Of a stretch of DNA of 64,000 bases, positions 13,116 to 25,953 are shown piece after piece (position 1 is the stretch's first letter; each line of letters begins with the position of its first letter). The position numbers and the translations under genes are program-made. The stretch spans positions 13,072,001-13,136,000 of the forward strand of contig NC_092563.1 of NCBI RefSeq assembly GCF_037975245.1. The letters are read 5' to 3'. This DNA comes from Apostichopus japonicus. Lineage: Eukaryota; Echinodermata; Holothuroidea; Aspidochirotida; Stichopodidae. The notes under the pieces were generated by a model. That model did no database searches. It saw only the letters and a program-made list of their open reading frames with translations, and was not told where the DNA came from.

Positions 13116-14476
13116 CTCTCTGGGTCATTGCCTTCTTTCAAGCTCTACCCATTACTCAATTGATTTTGCAAGTTGCTTTCATTCCCTGAATTTATCATTT
13201 ATTTTTATGCCCTCTCCCACCACTCCTCCAAACTAAGGATATTAGTAAGACTTGTCACGGATGACACACACCAAAAAACATAGGCAAAATGCATTTTCAC
13301 TAATGTGCAAGTATATGAACCCTGCAATGGAGAGAATCTGTTAACTGTTACATTTATAAATTTACGGTAAACTCCTCACTTACTGACTGGCAAAGAGAAT
13401 ATTACTGAAAATAACAATTTTGAGTGGAAATCATTTGCAGATATTAACCCAAATTTCAACCACAGATGTTTGTTGTATAGATCACAATTATAAGAAATGG
13501 TACAAAAGTATTCAATGTTGGCAATGTGTCAAAAATCAAACTACTGTATATTTAGTCTTCCACATGACTTTTACACAGATTTTACATTGAAAGAACGTTT
13601 GCCAACACGGTTTTCTGAATATTTCATGCTCTGCATCTATGATGGTTAAATTATTCTTCCCCTTGCCTAAATGTATGCAAACACACATATCCAAGTCATG
13701 GCTCTGCAACACTGTAGAGTGCTTCGGTATTAAAAGACAGACGGACGGCATCAAACCCCTCTTGGGGCCTAATCTGTCATTTCTACGGTCATTTAATGTT
13801 GTTGATGATGCTACAAATCTTTAGCCTGATGCAAATATTTACAGATAACTTCACAAAGTGAACCATACAACTTTGTCACGGAGTAATAAGTGATGCAAAA
13901 GGGAGGGGGAAATGATGATTTTCTAATGTCACCAAATGTCTAGCCCCAAGTTTAATTTAAAGTAAATTGAAAGCAAAGAGAATTTTCCCATGTTCTTAAT
14001 TAACATTTACAAACATAATGCTTGAAGACACAAGATGATACCTTAATGTTCAAGCTGAACCTGAGCTTTGTCATAATCTCCAACGACGACTGACAAGTTC
14101 TTTTGCATTATTTAAAAGATTTATTATGTAACAAACACAAGCTGTGTGTTTGATATGACATCCTTCTTTCTTTTTATTAAAAGAACATAGAAATTAGGGT
14201 TTTCGGGGCCAAATAAAGTAAATTTGCAAAGGAAAAAGGACTAGCAATCTTCAGTTCACTAGATCGAATCCCATTCTTGCCCAAATTTCTTTGCACTTTT
14301 CCACCCGACAAATGAATCATTACAGAGTGGCTAACTCATTAACTATCAAAAATTGCTTTCTCTTTCAAATACAAATGTCAACTCAGTTTTTCGGGTCTTT
14401 AAAATGGGATCCCAAAACTTGCTGGTTTTTGAACGGTAGTATGGAAAGTAAGCTGCATCCCACAAGTGGTAATCTA

Positions 14477-14555
14477 TTACCAGTCATTTAGTTAAGGTGG
14501 ATAGGAAGGTACATACACAGAGTGGTAGTAAGTTAAGAAAGGAGAAGAGGAAACT
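14477..14555 (+). repeat. Splice-donor repeat family, decayed copy
   Basis: TTACCAGTCATTTAGTTAAG, GGTGGATAGGAAGG and a purine-rich AAGAAAGGAGAAGAGGAAAC in place of the core. Confidence 0.35.
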
Positions 14556-15489
14556 CCCCCAAATGGAATGGAATGGCCTTGTATTGAAATCTTTAACTTG
14601 TCAGTCACATCATAGCAGAATGCTTTAATAATTGATGAAATATAACCGTTTCCTGATGCATACTACGACATCCTCTGGCCTAATTTTTACTCATACTTAT
14701 TTCCACTAGTTTTCTCCCAATTTGTAAGATCCTAACGAATATTAAGGAAAGCATTTCGATTTGAAAAATCCAACAGATTATTCACCAGCCTAACCAGTCA
14801 TTTTTACAGGACATACTGTACAATCGCATCCTTAGTAAGGATTTTCCAAAAGTCCCCTGAGGCTGAAAATTGCAGGAGGAATATGTTCTTGTAACTACCC
14901 TTCAGTTGTCATAGTGACACTTTATCGCTTTGGAAACAGAATGTGTTAATCTCGTAAGAAGACAGAATCCCAATGCAGCTCCTATTGTCTGGCCAGGCAT
15001 CAAGTTTGGAGTCTTTGCTAGGCCCTTAATTCACTTGAGAGAAGCGACTCCACCCCCAAAAGTGTTTCCACTTAAACTAGAGTGGGGGCCCATACCAAGA
15101 AATGTCAGCTCATATGAGAAAAAGACAAGGCCTACAATAGAGTTGTTTGTGCATTTTCAATTATGAATACTGTCACTGCATAAACCAATTTATAAACATA
15201 CAGAACACTAGCCTCAGCTTGCAGACAGCTGTTACTATGTATAATATCTTGTTACAACCTGTGGAGGTCTGTGTGTGGGTATCTAATTAAGGTTTTACTT
15301 ATAAAGAGGTTATTTGGTCTTATCTTGGAGGTCTGTTTTACCTCCATGGTCTTTTTGGGTTCCTGGTTTCGATGTATGTGATTCAAATAAGTTAAATTCG
15401 TAATTAATTGAATTACTCAATAGAATTACTCAATAGAATGTTTTCAATACAAAGACATTCAACTATTGTTTCTTTCAGTCTCCCTTTGT

Positions 15490-16160
15490 CTTACAATTAA
15501 ATTCATCCTCGTTGACAAGTTTGACACATAAATTTACTTTCCTTCTGTGAACCATCGTAAACTACTTCATCAACTGTTTGAGATACATTAACTAGAATAT
15601 TTTGTTCTCTCAACATTGTTGCAAACATTCATGTTCTTTTTCTTTTCTTTTTTTTCATGTTAAAGCTGGTTTGGGCTAACAATAGGTGTCATCTTTGTTG
15701 ATACACCTGTAATAAATTCACTTTCCTTCTACTTTAGAGCCATCATAAACATGGTTGTTTCAATTCTATGTTTGAGATATGTTTAACAAGAATCCTTTTG
15801 TTACCTGAACTTTGTCATACACAACCACTCTCTTTTTATTATTAAAGTTGGTTAGTTGCAACAAAGATGTCAGCTTTGTTGATTCTTCCGTCAAATTTAC
15901 TTTCTTTACTGCGATAAAACTAACAGAGACAGATTCATCCGAAACACTGTTTGGGTTGCAGCTCGTTATCAAGAATGTTATCTTCGTCCAACTTTCTTGA
16001 TCGCTGTCTTTCCATCTTAAAGTGTGTTTGGTCTAAAAGAGATGTCAAATTTGTTGATTCTTCTGTCAAACTTATTTCCCTTTTACATTAAACTGTAAAC
16101 TGTTTTTGAGTCCAATGCGCTGTCTGGGATGCGGTTATTCTTTCTTTGAAAATCTACTTC
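15490..16160. repeat. Degenerate tandem array, about 180-bp unit, about 4 copies
   Basis: AAATTTACTTTCCTTCT-type landmarks recur at about 15531, 15714, 15893 and 16068. AAAG(C/T)TGGTTTGG recurs at 15662, 15844 and 16019. Spacing is 175-183 bp. Units share a GATGTCA-CTTTGTTGATTCTTC stretch and are well diverged from one another. Confidence 0.7.
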
Positions 16161-16740
16161 CCTTCGACATTTATCCATCTCTTCTTCTCAGGTTGCTGTG
16201 TTTACAATGATTTTTTTCACAGGAGCAAGAGTCTGCACACAGCATAATATAAACAAATGTAAGATGTAATAATACCCCCCCCCTCCCAGCAGGATAACGG
16301 ATAAACCAAAGGAAACATGAAAGAAACAAGGGTTATATATATTTATGAAACTAACAATAAGTGTCTCATAAAATATAAGAAAATTATTTCTTGCCCAGTT
16401 AGTTTTAACTTTTGCAAATGAAACCAAATAAAAAAAAACAGTAAATTTTGTATGTCATCTTTACAGATAATGTTTTTTTCCCCTTAAAATCATGCAACTT
16501 TGCTTCTTGCCATAAAACTGCATTCTTTTATGTTGATAATTTAGCAAAATGTCCAGGGAAACTGACAAAAATGACATATATTTGTAACTCCAATTGAAGC
16601 CTCTGATTTCTCTGTCCTGGCATTCACATTTTTTTATCAGTTTGAGATTATTAAACACAAGTCTGCACAACTGAATATCTTCAATAAAACAACATATTTT
16701 ACTACTTCTGAGAAATTCTCCAAGAAGGAAATGTGGGATT

Positions 16741-16796
16741 ATTTTATAGTCGACGGAGCCAAGACCTTATTTTATAGTCGACGGAGCCAAGACCTT
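16741..16796. repeat. Perfect 28-bp tandem duplication
   Basis: Two identical copies of a unit containing TATAGTCGACGGAGCC. An exact copy implies a recent duplication, or an assembly artefact. Confidence 0.85.
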
Positions 16797-19700
16797 GTAA
16801 AATATCGCCCCCCCCCCCAAGAGAAAGCGCTCAGGCATAAAATAATAAAACCAGTAGGGAAATGTAGCACGGTTTATGACATTTGCACAAGATTGATTTG
16901 ACTGTAATTTGTAAGTTGCACACATCCACTATTATGACACTGGGTACAACCAGCTGTCTTGGGTGAAAGTATTTTGTCCCAGAAATGTGTTCATTTAGCA
17001 ACATTTGATATAAATCTAAGTCTACCTGAATTCTACAATCCGCTTATCCAGTGTCGAAACAAGAATAACTGAAATTTGACAGACATTTTTTTCATGATTT
17101 GGACAAGTTGTTTTGACTGAAATACCATGTCTTTCTTTACCATGTGACAACTCAAAGTATTATTTGGGATTTAAAGGGGGAAAGTAAAAGTTGACACATT
17201 TGCAAGTTTCGCATTTGCATTAATTTGCATGTAATTAACATTATGCAGAAGTGTCTGAGCGTCTAGAAAGGTCTGGTAAAAATGGAGCATATATAATCAG
17301 GCATATATCATTGTTACAATACCAAGAACTATGGGTTACTATTGCATGGACGTTACAATGCAATTATGATTTAAAAATGATTTGTTTGTAGGTACTATAG
17401 TTATATGCCAAAATTTTGATATTCATAGTATTGGTATGTACAGGCTCAGTATCGTCTGGCAGGTAAACCAGTATGGAAATAATGTTTCATACCGTCATCC
17501 ATTCAATACTGAGGGACAAAAATTTGAGAATTGAACCAAATTCATCAATCACAGCTTATTAATATCAACTTGGTGGAAGGATGTTACACCCTGCTTTAGG
17601 CCGATCTTAGCTTCATTTATCTTTTTGGAGGCTTTGATAAACATGTTTATCCAAACAGAGACGAATGCGTTTAACAATAAGTTTTTTATTAATATGTTTT
17701 CAGATTCCCATATATGGTTGATGTAAATATAGTCAATTCAACTGGTACAAACACAAGCATAGATCATTTTCTATGTATAGAGCACGTCAGCTACCAATAA
17801 CAAGTAGTATAATTTGCTTATAAAGAAGATTTTTTTAGTTTTTTCCATTCAATTATGTGATGCTAATAAATATTTACCACCCTTAAATATTTAGATAATT
17901 AACTGGAAGCGGCATGCTATTGAATGTCAAAAGTTTTGTAATTTTCTAATTTCCATCCTTTTTTTAACATGAAGTTTATATAACTTAATTTCCAACCATC
18001 CTGTTCATTGTCCATATATACATAATGCCAGCTTATGTAGTTGCTGTGCAGCCTTTGTGATTAGAGCACCAAACTTCTGGATTCAATATGAAAAACCGTC
18101 AATATATTTGACAAAATGTTGAGCCCCTAACGTCATTCTTAATATGATTTTTTCATACAATTTTCATTCGTTGAAAATATCTTGGATGGTGTCTTTAGTT
18201 AGATCAATTTTGCAATCTTATTTTAGTTACGTATGTGTTATTTTGGTTGGTAAAATAAAGGACCACAATTAGCCATAGAGTGGTGTAAAATTCTAGCTTC
18301 AACCAGTGAACTCATTTAACTTTATATCCGAGTTGATCTTGCCAAGGATATATATAATTGCTTTTCAAAATAGTTATTCCCGCATTCCATGAATTAGAAA
18401 GAAGGGTACTTGGTCAACTGTAAACCTGAAGATCAAAGAATTTCTCGTCTCCCAATCCTTCGCATGTACACCTACAGTTTTCAATGTGAACATTTAAAAA
18501 TCAGATCCCAAATCATTGGTTAAAATAATTTTGCTGTTTGTAGTGGTTGTTTCATATTAAAGAACTCTCAGTAGAAAAACAGTATCTATGCATGACAGAG
18601 GTATGTCATTTGTGGACTTTACAATATCATGCAATATCATGTACAAATCCAATACCTAGATTCAATATCCATTCCAAGGGAGCCCACGCATTATTACAAC
18701 TGGTTATGGCATGGTAATAATGCATTATTATAAAATTTCAATTGTACTTATGAAAGCACTTAACAAAATGTGGAGTACTGTAAGTAATTTTCAGAACATT
18801 TTAAGCAATTAACAAATGCAAATTCCAACTATCTAGAGAGATGCTTGCAATTATTCAAAGGCCCCATAGCAGTGTTTTATTCATATCGTATAAAGTTCCA
18901 TCAGAGGTTACGGTGCTATTCAGAAAGTCTACAGTAACAGGGGGGGGGTTTGGTGGGAGGGGGAATGTGTCGTATGTGATATGAAACTAGCTTGAAAACA
19001 CATAGTCCGAATAAAACTAGGTTGAGAACAAAGTACAAGTAGAATACACATGCCCATTCTGCATAAACGGTCAGTAGCTGAGACTTTCTTGTCCATATCT
19101 TCATGACGACCAACCTAAGCTGGCAAAATTATGATAAATTAACTGTTCTGGTGTTATTGAGCCACAATGCCCTAAAACATCAACAATTCTTGGACGTGTG
19201 TTTACAACTTACAATGTGTTTACTGTCAAATACAAGTATATTGTGTAAGCGTCCCAAATTGTTCTGTAATTTTAGTAGCAGAAAAACCTTGTTTCAATTT
19301 ACTGTCTATTTCCCTGATTTTCCTATATTTTTTCACCCTGTTACTTTTTTTTTTTTTTTTTTAATATTTTTTATGGGGGGAGGGAGGGCACCATTAAAGT
19401 AAAGGTTTTATCTGTAATAAAAACGGCAAAATAAACCTGTTTATTTTAAGACTCAACATTTTTCTTTATTCCTTTACTCGCAAAGTATTGATGGATTCTA
19501 ATTACTGTTTGAGTATAAGATCTCACCTAGAGCTTCCAGAGTCAAAACACTATCTCTACTACTGAACCAACTTCGCCCTCTTCAACGGATGTCACGGTAC
19601 TCTATGTACTGTAATAGAGGAATCCATTACACATACCACTATCATACAGCAGTAAGGAGATCTAATTCCAGTTATTGGTAGAAGACAAATTCAATGAGAG

Positions 19701-20150
19701 TAGACAAACATTTACTATGTAGACAAATAAAAGTGAGAGGAATCCATCTTCTTTCTTGGTTATTGTCTTTTTTTTCTGCCTATATCAATCGATCTATCGA
19801 AGCTCGTATTTCTCGTCACTTAGTTTTACTTCCTTTCTGTTAATTTTCCTTTCGTACTAAAGTCTCTCATCCTAAAAACAGTGTTTCTGGTTTGACGGAT
19901 GGAAGACTTCCTGAGATACTGTATATACATAGCATCCACGATGAAAGAAATTAATCGATAACTTGATCGGCGTTGTACTTTTCCAACATGTTTTCACATT
20001 GTTCAACACGTGCCGTTAATTATACTTTCGATGAAAAAAGGAAGGGGGAAAAAAATGAAATTTGCCTCAAACTTTTTTATTTTGAGGTTCAAAGGAGACA
20101 CCATTTCAAGGATACATGTTTGAAAAATCCTTTTCGAGGACAGAGAGGTA

Positions 20151-20260
20151 CAGATAAGAATGTTAAACTTCTTTAATCTACAGTACATAGGTCAAGATGA
20201 ACAAATCTTGCCCTTAATTGCACCAGATGTAAAAGGTTCAGATAAGAATGTTAAACTTCT
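20151..20260. repeat. 22-bp direct repeat pair
   Basis: CAGATAAGAATGTTAAACTT plus CT occurs at 20151-20172 and 20239-20260, 88 bp apart. Confidence 0.8.
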
Positions 20261-20279
20261 ATTCCATTTAAGTTTACAT

Positions 20280-20415
20280 TTTATTTATTATTATTATTAT
20301 TATTAAAATTATTTTTTATTATTATTTTTATTAACATTAATATTATTATTATTTTTATTATTATTATAATTATAATCATGATTATTATAATTACTATTAT
20401 TAGTATTATTACTCA
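20280..20415. repeat. Long imperfect ATT microsatellite
   Basis: About 135 bp of (TTA)n/(ATT)n with interruptions. Confidence 0.85.
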
Positions 20416-21040
20416 TTTGTAAAATGTGCTTTATTTTTAGTTTTCCTCAATAAATTGCAAAACTTTCTAAAACTATTTTACTAGACTGTTGAAGACAAGG
20501 GTGTAATGACCATGAAGTATGAAGCCCCCTGAAATGGGATCCCACACCCTGCTGCAAGGCCTCTTTTGATCAGTATGTGAGTCACAAGTATTTGTTTGCT
20601 AAACTAATATAGAAGATCTATCTCACCATTTCTGGAGATTGGTAAAGTGATCATTTTACACAGAGCTATTTGATCAAATAAAGGATGAGTTTTCCTGACT
20701 TTCATCGAGGGTAAAAACTTTTAAGATTAATCGATTAGACTATGCCACAGCGCATATTAACATCTCCAATATCTCGCAAGTATATAATGATGCTTTCCAC
20801 TTTGTCCATTTTTTTATCAGTAAAAAGCAATTTCAATGGCGTCAATGAAATTGAGTCAGAAAGGTCATACTGGTAGGTCTGGGTTCAGATTCTGTAGTAG
20901 TGTCCCACGAAACTAACTTGTATTTACAAGCTAGGTTACTAACCTGACTCTTGAGGAAACAAATTTTTAGGACTGTGTAATATAATCCCTCATCTGGGAC
21001 TCTGCACACTCTCTCCTCCATTAAGATCTAACATTCATAC

Positions 21041-21104
21041 CTTCATGCGCCTCACAAAATTTTCTGATGACACCGGTCCACTTGATTTCTCAAATTTTGT
21101 GACA
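21041..21104 (-). CDS. Candidate internal exon, unassigned
   Basis: Read on the minus strand, a long pyrimidine tract (from about 21165 down to 21110) ends at the acceptor TGTCCAG. A 64-bp open segment follows, ending at ATGAAG|gtatga. In its open frame (entering in phase 2, leaving in phase 0) it encodes VTKFEKSSGPVSSENFVRRM. The polypyrimidine tract is one of the best in the window. The strand and phases would allow it to be a C-terminal WDR89 exon, but I cannot show that by sequence. It could be a chance match or belong to another gene. Confidence 0.3.
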
Positions 21105-21611
21105 CTGGACAGGTCAGGGGAGGGAATGGAGGTAGGGGTAGGGGTGGGGTTGGAGGTACAGAGGTTTAAAGCAATTAGTTTTCAACACCTAACAATCACT
21201 ATGTATACATACAGGGAAGTCTCACATCGACACCCGACCATTATCGAGCCGTTGCTTTGTTCATTATAAAAGTTAGCAATGACCATGTAGTGAAGATCCA
21301 AAGATCGAGTGTTCAAGTGAGGCGTCCCTAATTAACTATACTCTTGAGCAGAACACATGACATTCATTTTGTACTATGCTATAATCAGCTTAAAATAGAT
21401 TTATTTTTGGTTAGTACATTTGATCTAACAAAACAGGTACTTGTGCTTACAGCTGTTGTCTTGAAAATTAAATTCACTATCTACTAGACTCCATTACTTC
21501 TTTGATTAGCCGAAAATAAGTATACAGTATACACCTCCTCCCAATCGCCCAACCCCCCCCCCAACCCCACACTCCCCGGTGAACTCAAGCTACATACTAT
21601 TAATCTAAAGA

Positions 21612-21957
21612 CAAGGGCGTAGGAACCGGGGGGCACCAGCCCCCCAGTGAAAAATATGGGGGGGGGCGGAAGTATCATTCCGCCCCCCCGCTTCGCAAGT
21701 CAGAAAACCCCTTTTTCATTTCCAAATGAGAAAAAAAATCTCATTTGGAGCACCAAATTGCATCTAAGGCCAGGTGAAAATGAGAAATTATTTACAAAAT
21801 GGAGTGGGTGTTGAAGTGTGCTATATTGCACCAAATTGCATCTGAGGCCACCTGGAAATGCAAAAAAAAGGGGGAAACCCCCTCCCCTTAGACCCCTCCC
21901 CCAGGCCGGCCATCAGTCTTCAGCCCCCCCACTCAAAAGTACCTTCCTACGCCACTG
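21612..21957. mobile_element. hAT-type MITE with 8-bp target-site duplication
   Basis: A 346-bp element flanked by a perfect 8-bp duplication TCTAAAGA (21604-21611 and 21958-21965). Its ends are inverted: CAAGGGCGTAGGAACC on the left and TTCCTACGCCACTG on the right, i.e. the CAGTGGCGTAGGAA terminus common to hAT-type elements in marine animals. The interior has G- and C-rich stretches just inside the ends and two direct copies of CACCAAATTGCATCT (about 21751 and 21829). There is no transposase, so it is a non-autonomous copy. Confidence 0.85.
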
Positions 21958-23539
21958 TCTAAAGATAATTTATTATGTTCTGCATTCTACACAACTTGAA
22001 TTAGACATGTTTTGTTAAAACCCGGATTGATCTTTTAATTAAATGTATTTTGTATAGCTAGAACAGAACAGACCTAAGTATAATTCAATTGGTAATGTAT
22101 GCAAATTACTTTAAATTATCTGAATGTTTATAATTGAACCAGATGCTATTTTTGATAATCTCAAGTACTCTTGTAACCTTGACTCTTCAATTAAATTAAT
22201 TTGTGTTATTCAAAAATTTAATTGTTCATCTAAAAACAATTTTTTTGTCTGTCGAGGAAAAGCTATGACAATCAAAGTTTTCTCAACCAGTTTCTTGTAC
22301 ATCTTTTCTTTTCTCTTTTCTTTTCATTGTTGGCTACTGTTTCCTATTGTATCCTGTTTGTTCTTGCGAATTAACAATAGCAGCGAGTACGTGTTATCAT
22401 CATAAATACATTTACTATAAAACATTGTCATCATCCATTGTCTTAGGTAATTATGATGCACAAATAAATTAGGAGTAAATCTGTTATGTGCAGCCTGCAG
22501 TGACAGACCTATAGTCTCTATACAGTGTACAAGTACAGTCAGTAGTTTACGGTTGTTTGGTAAACTGACGCATGTACAGTATACATCTGAAATTATAAAA
22601 TACAAAGTAGTCAGTAATATTTCCTTTTGAAGCAGCTTTTCATGTTTTATTATATGCAACGATTTCATAAAGCTAACCAAAGGATTAACACTAAAAAAAG
22701 GATGGCAAATGATCCTAGAATGTTTTTTCCCCATTTTCCGTTTTATTTATTAGATAACAGACAACACATATACTTTGGCATATATTTTACTATTGACTGT
22801 ACTATACATACACTATTAATATTTAATACATACTGTTTCGCTGCATACTATGGAATTAACCTTAAAACGTATCACTATACTATAAGCCCTATTGACCTTG
22901 GGACGACTGTTCTGTTGAAATAGTTTTTTTCAATAAATTTTCAATTAATACCCAAAATGATTGTGTCCTACATTATCTTCACATAAGCAGGATTAAGAAT
23001 AATTAATTACTGCCTTCTCTCCCTAGAGATATGACTGCAGTAAGAAACACTTCTCTGAAATCCAAATTAATCTACGAGGCAGCTTCCAGAGTTCTTTGAG
23101 AAACGACAAAGATACTACAAGCAAAAAAAACTTGTAGTTGCCTTGAAAACTGATTAATATGACATCAATTTTAATGTTTTCAAATAAAATTTTCTTCCCT
23201 CTGGGGTATATTAAACCTTGCGGCTAAAAGTGCACTTAACCAGTTGCTTGGCTGGAGGAAGCTTGCTCGCAGCACAACAAGCATTAATGTTTTGCACTTG
23301 TGGTTTTACTAAATGTTTCAAAGCAGAAAGAGTACATAAATATCCTAGCGGGTACAATATTGTATACACTTCCTACAGTAAACCCAGCACTAAATGTTAT
23401 GCAATCGGGATGTAAAAGACATGCTGCAGAAATCATACAGGACTACATAAATATCCTACAGGATGATGTAATTCCAGAAAAGAACAATTAGAAAAATGAA
23501 AGGTATGCAACAAATGGAATGTATAGTGAATGTAGTATT

Positions 23540-23637
23540 GGCAGATGGGTGTACTTAAACATATCATAGTGGGTACATATATACATTGTGGGTACATACA
23601 TTGTGGGGAGACAGGTAAGCGAGGAACAAAGTAATTG
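23540..23637 (+). repeat. Splice-donor repeat family, copy
   Basis: TTGGCAGATGGGTGTAC, a small internal duplication of GGGTACATA-type sequence, then ATTGTGGGGAGACAGGTAAG and CGAGGAACAAAGTAAT. The core is intact. Confidence 0.65.
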
Positions 23638-25862
23638 TATTACCTCTGTATGTACTCCATGTTAAACTGTCCGTGTGTATATCTCCGGGGACATGCAAAC
23701 TGTGCAATCTGTGTACTTAATACTTCATTGATACTACATGGCCCGAAAAGTGGCAATGTCTGCAGAGGTGTACCAGTGGACAGAGAGGGGGATATTAACA
23801 GGGGACACAGTTACCTTTTGTCTTGAATATGAAAAGGAAATCTTCCCTAGCACCATCTCATGGAGCACCAAAGAGTCGGTTATCGAATCAATTTCTGTAT
23901 GGATTTAAGTTCAGGTGATAAACTGGCATGGACAAGGGTGAAAATAAGATTAGAAATGTGTTGACTATAACCAGACCACTTGCAAGATGTTGGCCTGCCT
24001 AAGGATAATAGAACAAACACATTACAGTTGACTCAATGCCATCAAACATCGCCCCCGTTTACAAAAACCAGATCTGTCCATGTAATGCTTCAGCACAAGA
24101 ACTCGTTTAGATTCCTCTTCGTAACAAGTGCTTTGAAAATACACTGAAAAGACAGTAATTAACCTTGTTTTAATAATTAGAAACCTGAATGTCAGCAGGT
24201 TAAGATGACAGGCCGTCCAATCAACAGGTGAGAGGTTTAACCAGGCTATCGTGAAAGTGGTTTACAGAACTTTGAAGGACTTGACATTTGCTAAAGAAAG
24301 AATAAATTTTCTTGCTCGAGTCTATTTATAAACATAATTATAAATACAAGAGAAAACAGTTTTTTAGGAAAGATGATAGAAGATTTTGACGAATACGAAA
24401 GCAAAACAAAGAGCCTGACAAATCTCTCTCCACGTCCATCTGATTCTTAGCTAAGGTCTATTGTAAAGATGACATGAACAACACAACATGTAAATGAAAT
24501 AAAAAGGCTACTAGAAATAATTGCAAATGCCTCTTTAAACCTGCCATTAACCAAAGTTATTACATCTAACACAGCTAAAAGGCTACTAGTCTCTGGGTAC
24601 TATCAAAGTATCAAGTCCCCTTCTTTGAAATTAAAAACATCCTGGAAACTTTGAAGGATAGGAATGAGAGTGTTGGGAATATATATATATTAGTACAGTA
24701 AGCTATCTAGCTGAGATGATTCTAATCGAGTAGATTTATTCAGAGTGAGAGATGGTTGCAGGGAATTATAATCTGACAGTAATTAGATGGAAGTGCGGCG
24801 TTACATCGAAGAACCTTAGCGTTAGGTTCTTTAAATACATTAAAACCTTGATTCAAGATTAGGGACCCTCTGTAAAATCAGAAGCTGGTGAAGGCAATTA
24901 TGAAAGAAAAATCTCAGAGAGTGTCAGAGCTACAGTAGTTTGATGCCAAGAGGATGGGGTGAGAGGATGAGGAGGTGACATTCACTGGAGAGAGAAATGA
25001 AGGACAAACAAACCACCTCTTTTTATGTAAACATTTAATTTTTGATTTTTTTTCCTCTTTTGAGATGTGACTATTTTAGATTGGTTTTTTGGGGGATGTA
25101 TGAAGTGTTTACTTCTTTCCAACAGCTACAAATTTCTCAACAGAAATTTTGACAAACAAAAGGGATTATAACAGCATAGTTTAATTGCTAAGGGATTTCA
25201 TTTTCATTTGTTTATTACTTTGTGAGGGAGATCTGTATAATATGCATAAAAATTGCCTTTTGTCCTTTCTTAATATTTAAAGGCAGCTTCATTTGCATTT
25301 CGTCAACGATTTGACCCAACCTATTGACATATTTGTAAACACCAGCAATACAACACACCAACAATTGATCAATCTACGACACTCCTTGCTTCCTTTTTTC
25401 ACCAAAGGTTAATTAATTAGCTAGTAAATACCATAAGTGAGAATTTCTCATTGATTCTTAGCATTTTGTCATCAGACACATATTTTGTTCTATAACTCAT
25501 GTACATATAACAGCAGAAGAATTGCAATTTTTTATTCATTGACTAAAAGAAACTGAGCTATTCAAATTGATAGGTAACATTGTTATAAGATTTTGGTAAC
25601 CTAACAGCACAAAAAATTCATCCCAAATGGAGTACGCCAAAAAAACAAAAAAACTTGAGTACACAGGCAATGTGTCAAGAGTTAACACTGTGGGAGCTGC
25701 CGTAACACAGCCTGGCTGCGGAAATTTGCAGCCAAGCTGTGAAGGACAAATTCTTTTATGTTAATGCAGTGTCACTACAGCTGGACATAATACTGGCATT
25801 GCCGATCTATGATGATAATCTCTACTGTTTGATATATTGATTCAGCCTTGCTGCAGGGCATC

Positions 25863-25953
25863 TTGCAGCTGCTGCAGCTTTTCCTTTATATTTTTCCTTT
25901 GTATTTTTCCTTTGTATTTTTTGCAGCTGCTGCAGCTTTTCCTTTGTATTTTT
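25863..25953. repeat. Short tandem duplication with CAGCTGCTGCAG core
   Basis: TTGCAGCTGCTGCAGCTTTT occurs twice, 58 bp apart, joined by three TTTCCTTTGTATTTT units. The core is self-complementary (GCAGCTGCTGC). Confidence 0.8.

Larger units (their letters stand above)
16161..21040. other. Non-coding, no gene seen
   Basis: AT-rich with homopolymer runs (C at 16275-16283 and 16808-16818, G at 18940-18948, T near 19346-19362). Open frames here are short and lack splice-site support. Confidence 0.55.

Noticed and set aside
22324-22734. 136-codon minus-strand frame
   Set aside because: No recognisable domain, and about one frame this long is expected by chance. No splice or promoter support.
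23885-24000. Minus segment after TATTATCCTTAG encoding a TSCKWSGYSQHISNL-like peptide, similar in feel to a WDR89 blade
   Set aside because: No proper donor after it and the WD dipeptide that should follow is absent.
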